Assembly: GCF_023703465.1 (NCBI RefSeq)
Contig: NZ_JAMQGP010000001.1
Coordinates: 961,464 to 1,025,463, forward strand
Reading direction: 5' to 3'
From: Echinimonas agarilytica
GTDB lineage: Bacteria; Pseudomonadota; Gammaproteobacteria; Enterobacterales; Neiellaceae
DNA: 64,000 nt
In this document: piece after piece, positions 63,780 to 64,000 of the stretch
How the letters are laid out: every line of letters begins with the position of its first letter
Position numbering within the stretch: the first letter of the stretch is position 1
Made by a program: the position numbers and the translations under genes
The notes under the pieces: generated by a model
Database searches by the model: none
What the model was told of the DNA's origin: nothing
Seen by the model: the letters and a program-made list of their open reading frames with translations, nothing else

Positions 63780-64000
63780 TTAATTGTGGTGGGTTGGCGC
63801 CAAATCTAACCCTCCAAAATGAAACATGATGGCGTTCTTGTATCGCTCTTTTGAACGAAAGCCATGAGCTCGAACTCTGATGGTTCTTATGCGACTGTTG
63901 AGGGCCTCCGCTAAACCATTTGAGACTTGATGCCTCATCGCATTTAGAATTCCCCACAAGCGGCCTTTGATGAGGTTAGCGACATTTGTCAAAGCGGGGA
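63780..64000 (-). mobile_element. ISL3-family transposase, C-terminal end (cut by the window edge)
   Basis: The last 73 or so residues of a transposase: RLWGILNAMRHQVSNGLAEALNSR, IRTIRVRAHGFRSKERYKNAI and MFHFGGLDLAPTHHN, in parts. The (N)xxAEx(L)NSxIRxI and GFRxxExxxxAIxFHxGGLDL pattern is that of ISL3/DDE_Tnp_ISL3 elements. The frame is open through 64000, so the 5' part lies beyond the window. The 63614-63779 stretch between the terminator and the stop belongs to the IS end, but I could not define its inverted repeat without the other end. Confidence 0.85.

Noticed and set aside
63619..63957. 112-residue frame on the minus strand
   Set aside because: It overlaps the recognisable transposase end in another frame and reads as a basic, low-complexity shadow.

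Overview
The window is a chromosomal segment of a marine-type gammaproteobacterium, most like the Alteromonadales or Vibrio side of the class. The best markers are gene orders shared with Escherichia coli and Vibrio: thrL-thrABC; ygfA-6S RNA-zapA divergent from ygfB-pepP-ubiH-ubiI; gcvT-gcvH-gcvP; and rpiA-serA. No species is named because no rRNA or other decisive marker lies here. Coding density is high, composition looks even, and the only mobile-element sequence is the end of an ISL3-type transposase at the right edge.

Layout. 1-6.5 kb: a small PstS-like periplasmic protein, then a polyamine-type binding protein overlapping a membrane GGDEF-EAL protein (an NspS/MbaA-like pair), then a second membrane GGDEF-EAL protein behind a foldable leader. 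6.5-9.9 kb: D-lactate dehydrogenase and a three-gene envelope operon (Kazal-like lipoprotein, repeat lipoprotein, anchored protein of unknown function). 9.9-13.5 kb, minus strand: an 799-residue multidomain protein (TIR-like fold, helical repeats, membrane hairpin, lipoyl-like end) with a short CbiX-type chelatase and TesB. 13.8-18.9 kb: the threonine operon with its attenuator. 18.9-26.1 kb: a PEP-CTERM protein, a LysR / aldo-keto reductase / GlcG-like set, an alkylsulfatase with its own LysR, and grcA under an FNR box. 26.4-32.3 kb: a soluble GAF-GAF-GGDEF-EAL protein, a Tag-like glycosylase, YvcK and a GntR regulator.

32.4-34.5 kb holds a tetraheme NapC/NirT-type quinol dehydrogenase and an octaheme hydroxylamine-oxidoreductase-like cytochrome, together a probable quinol-to-periplasm nitrogen-compound reductase. 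34.9-39.8 kb: glpX, avtA, and a serC of the alphaproteobacterial or methanogen type followed by a second 3-phosphoglycerate dehydrogenase homologue. 40.1-50.6 kb is a carbohydrate region: xylFGH, a GH43 glycosidase, a SIMPL protein, a GH9 lipoprotein behind two LacI-type operators, a NagX-like membrane protein and an alpha/beta hydrolase.

50.8-63.5 kb is core metabolism: rpiA-serA, ygfA, 6S RNA, zapA, ygfB-pepP-ubiH-ubiI and the glycine cleavage genes. Serine and one-carbon metabolism recur (two SerA homologues, SerC, YgfA, GcvTHP). Three GGDEF-EAL proteins point to strong cyclic-di-GMP control. Anaerobic or micro-oxic life is suggested by ldhA, FNR-controlled grcA and the HAO-like cytochrome pair. 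The best candidates for something undescribed are the 799-residue TIR-like/lipoyl-like membrane protein and the HAO-like/NapC pair.
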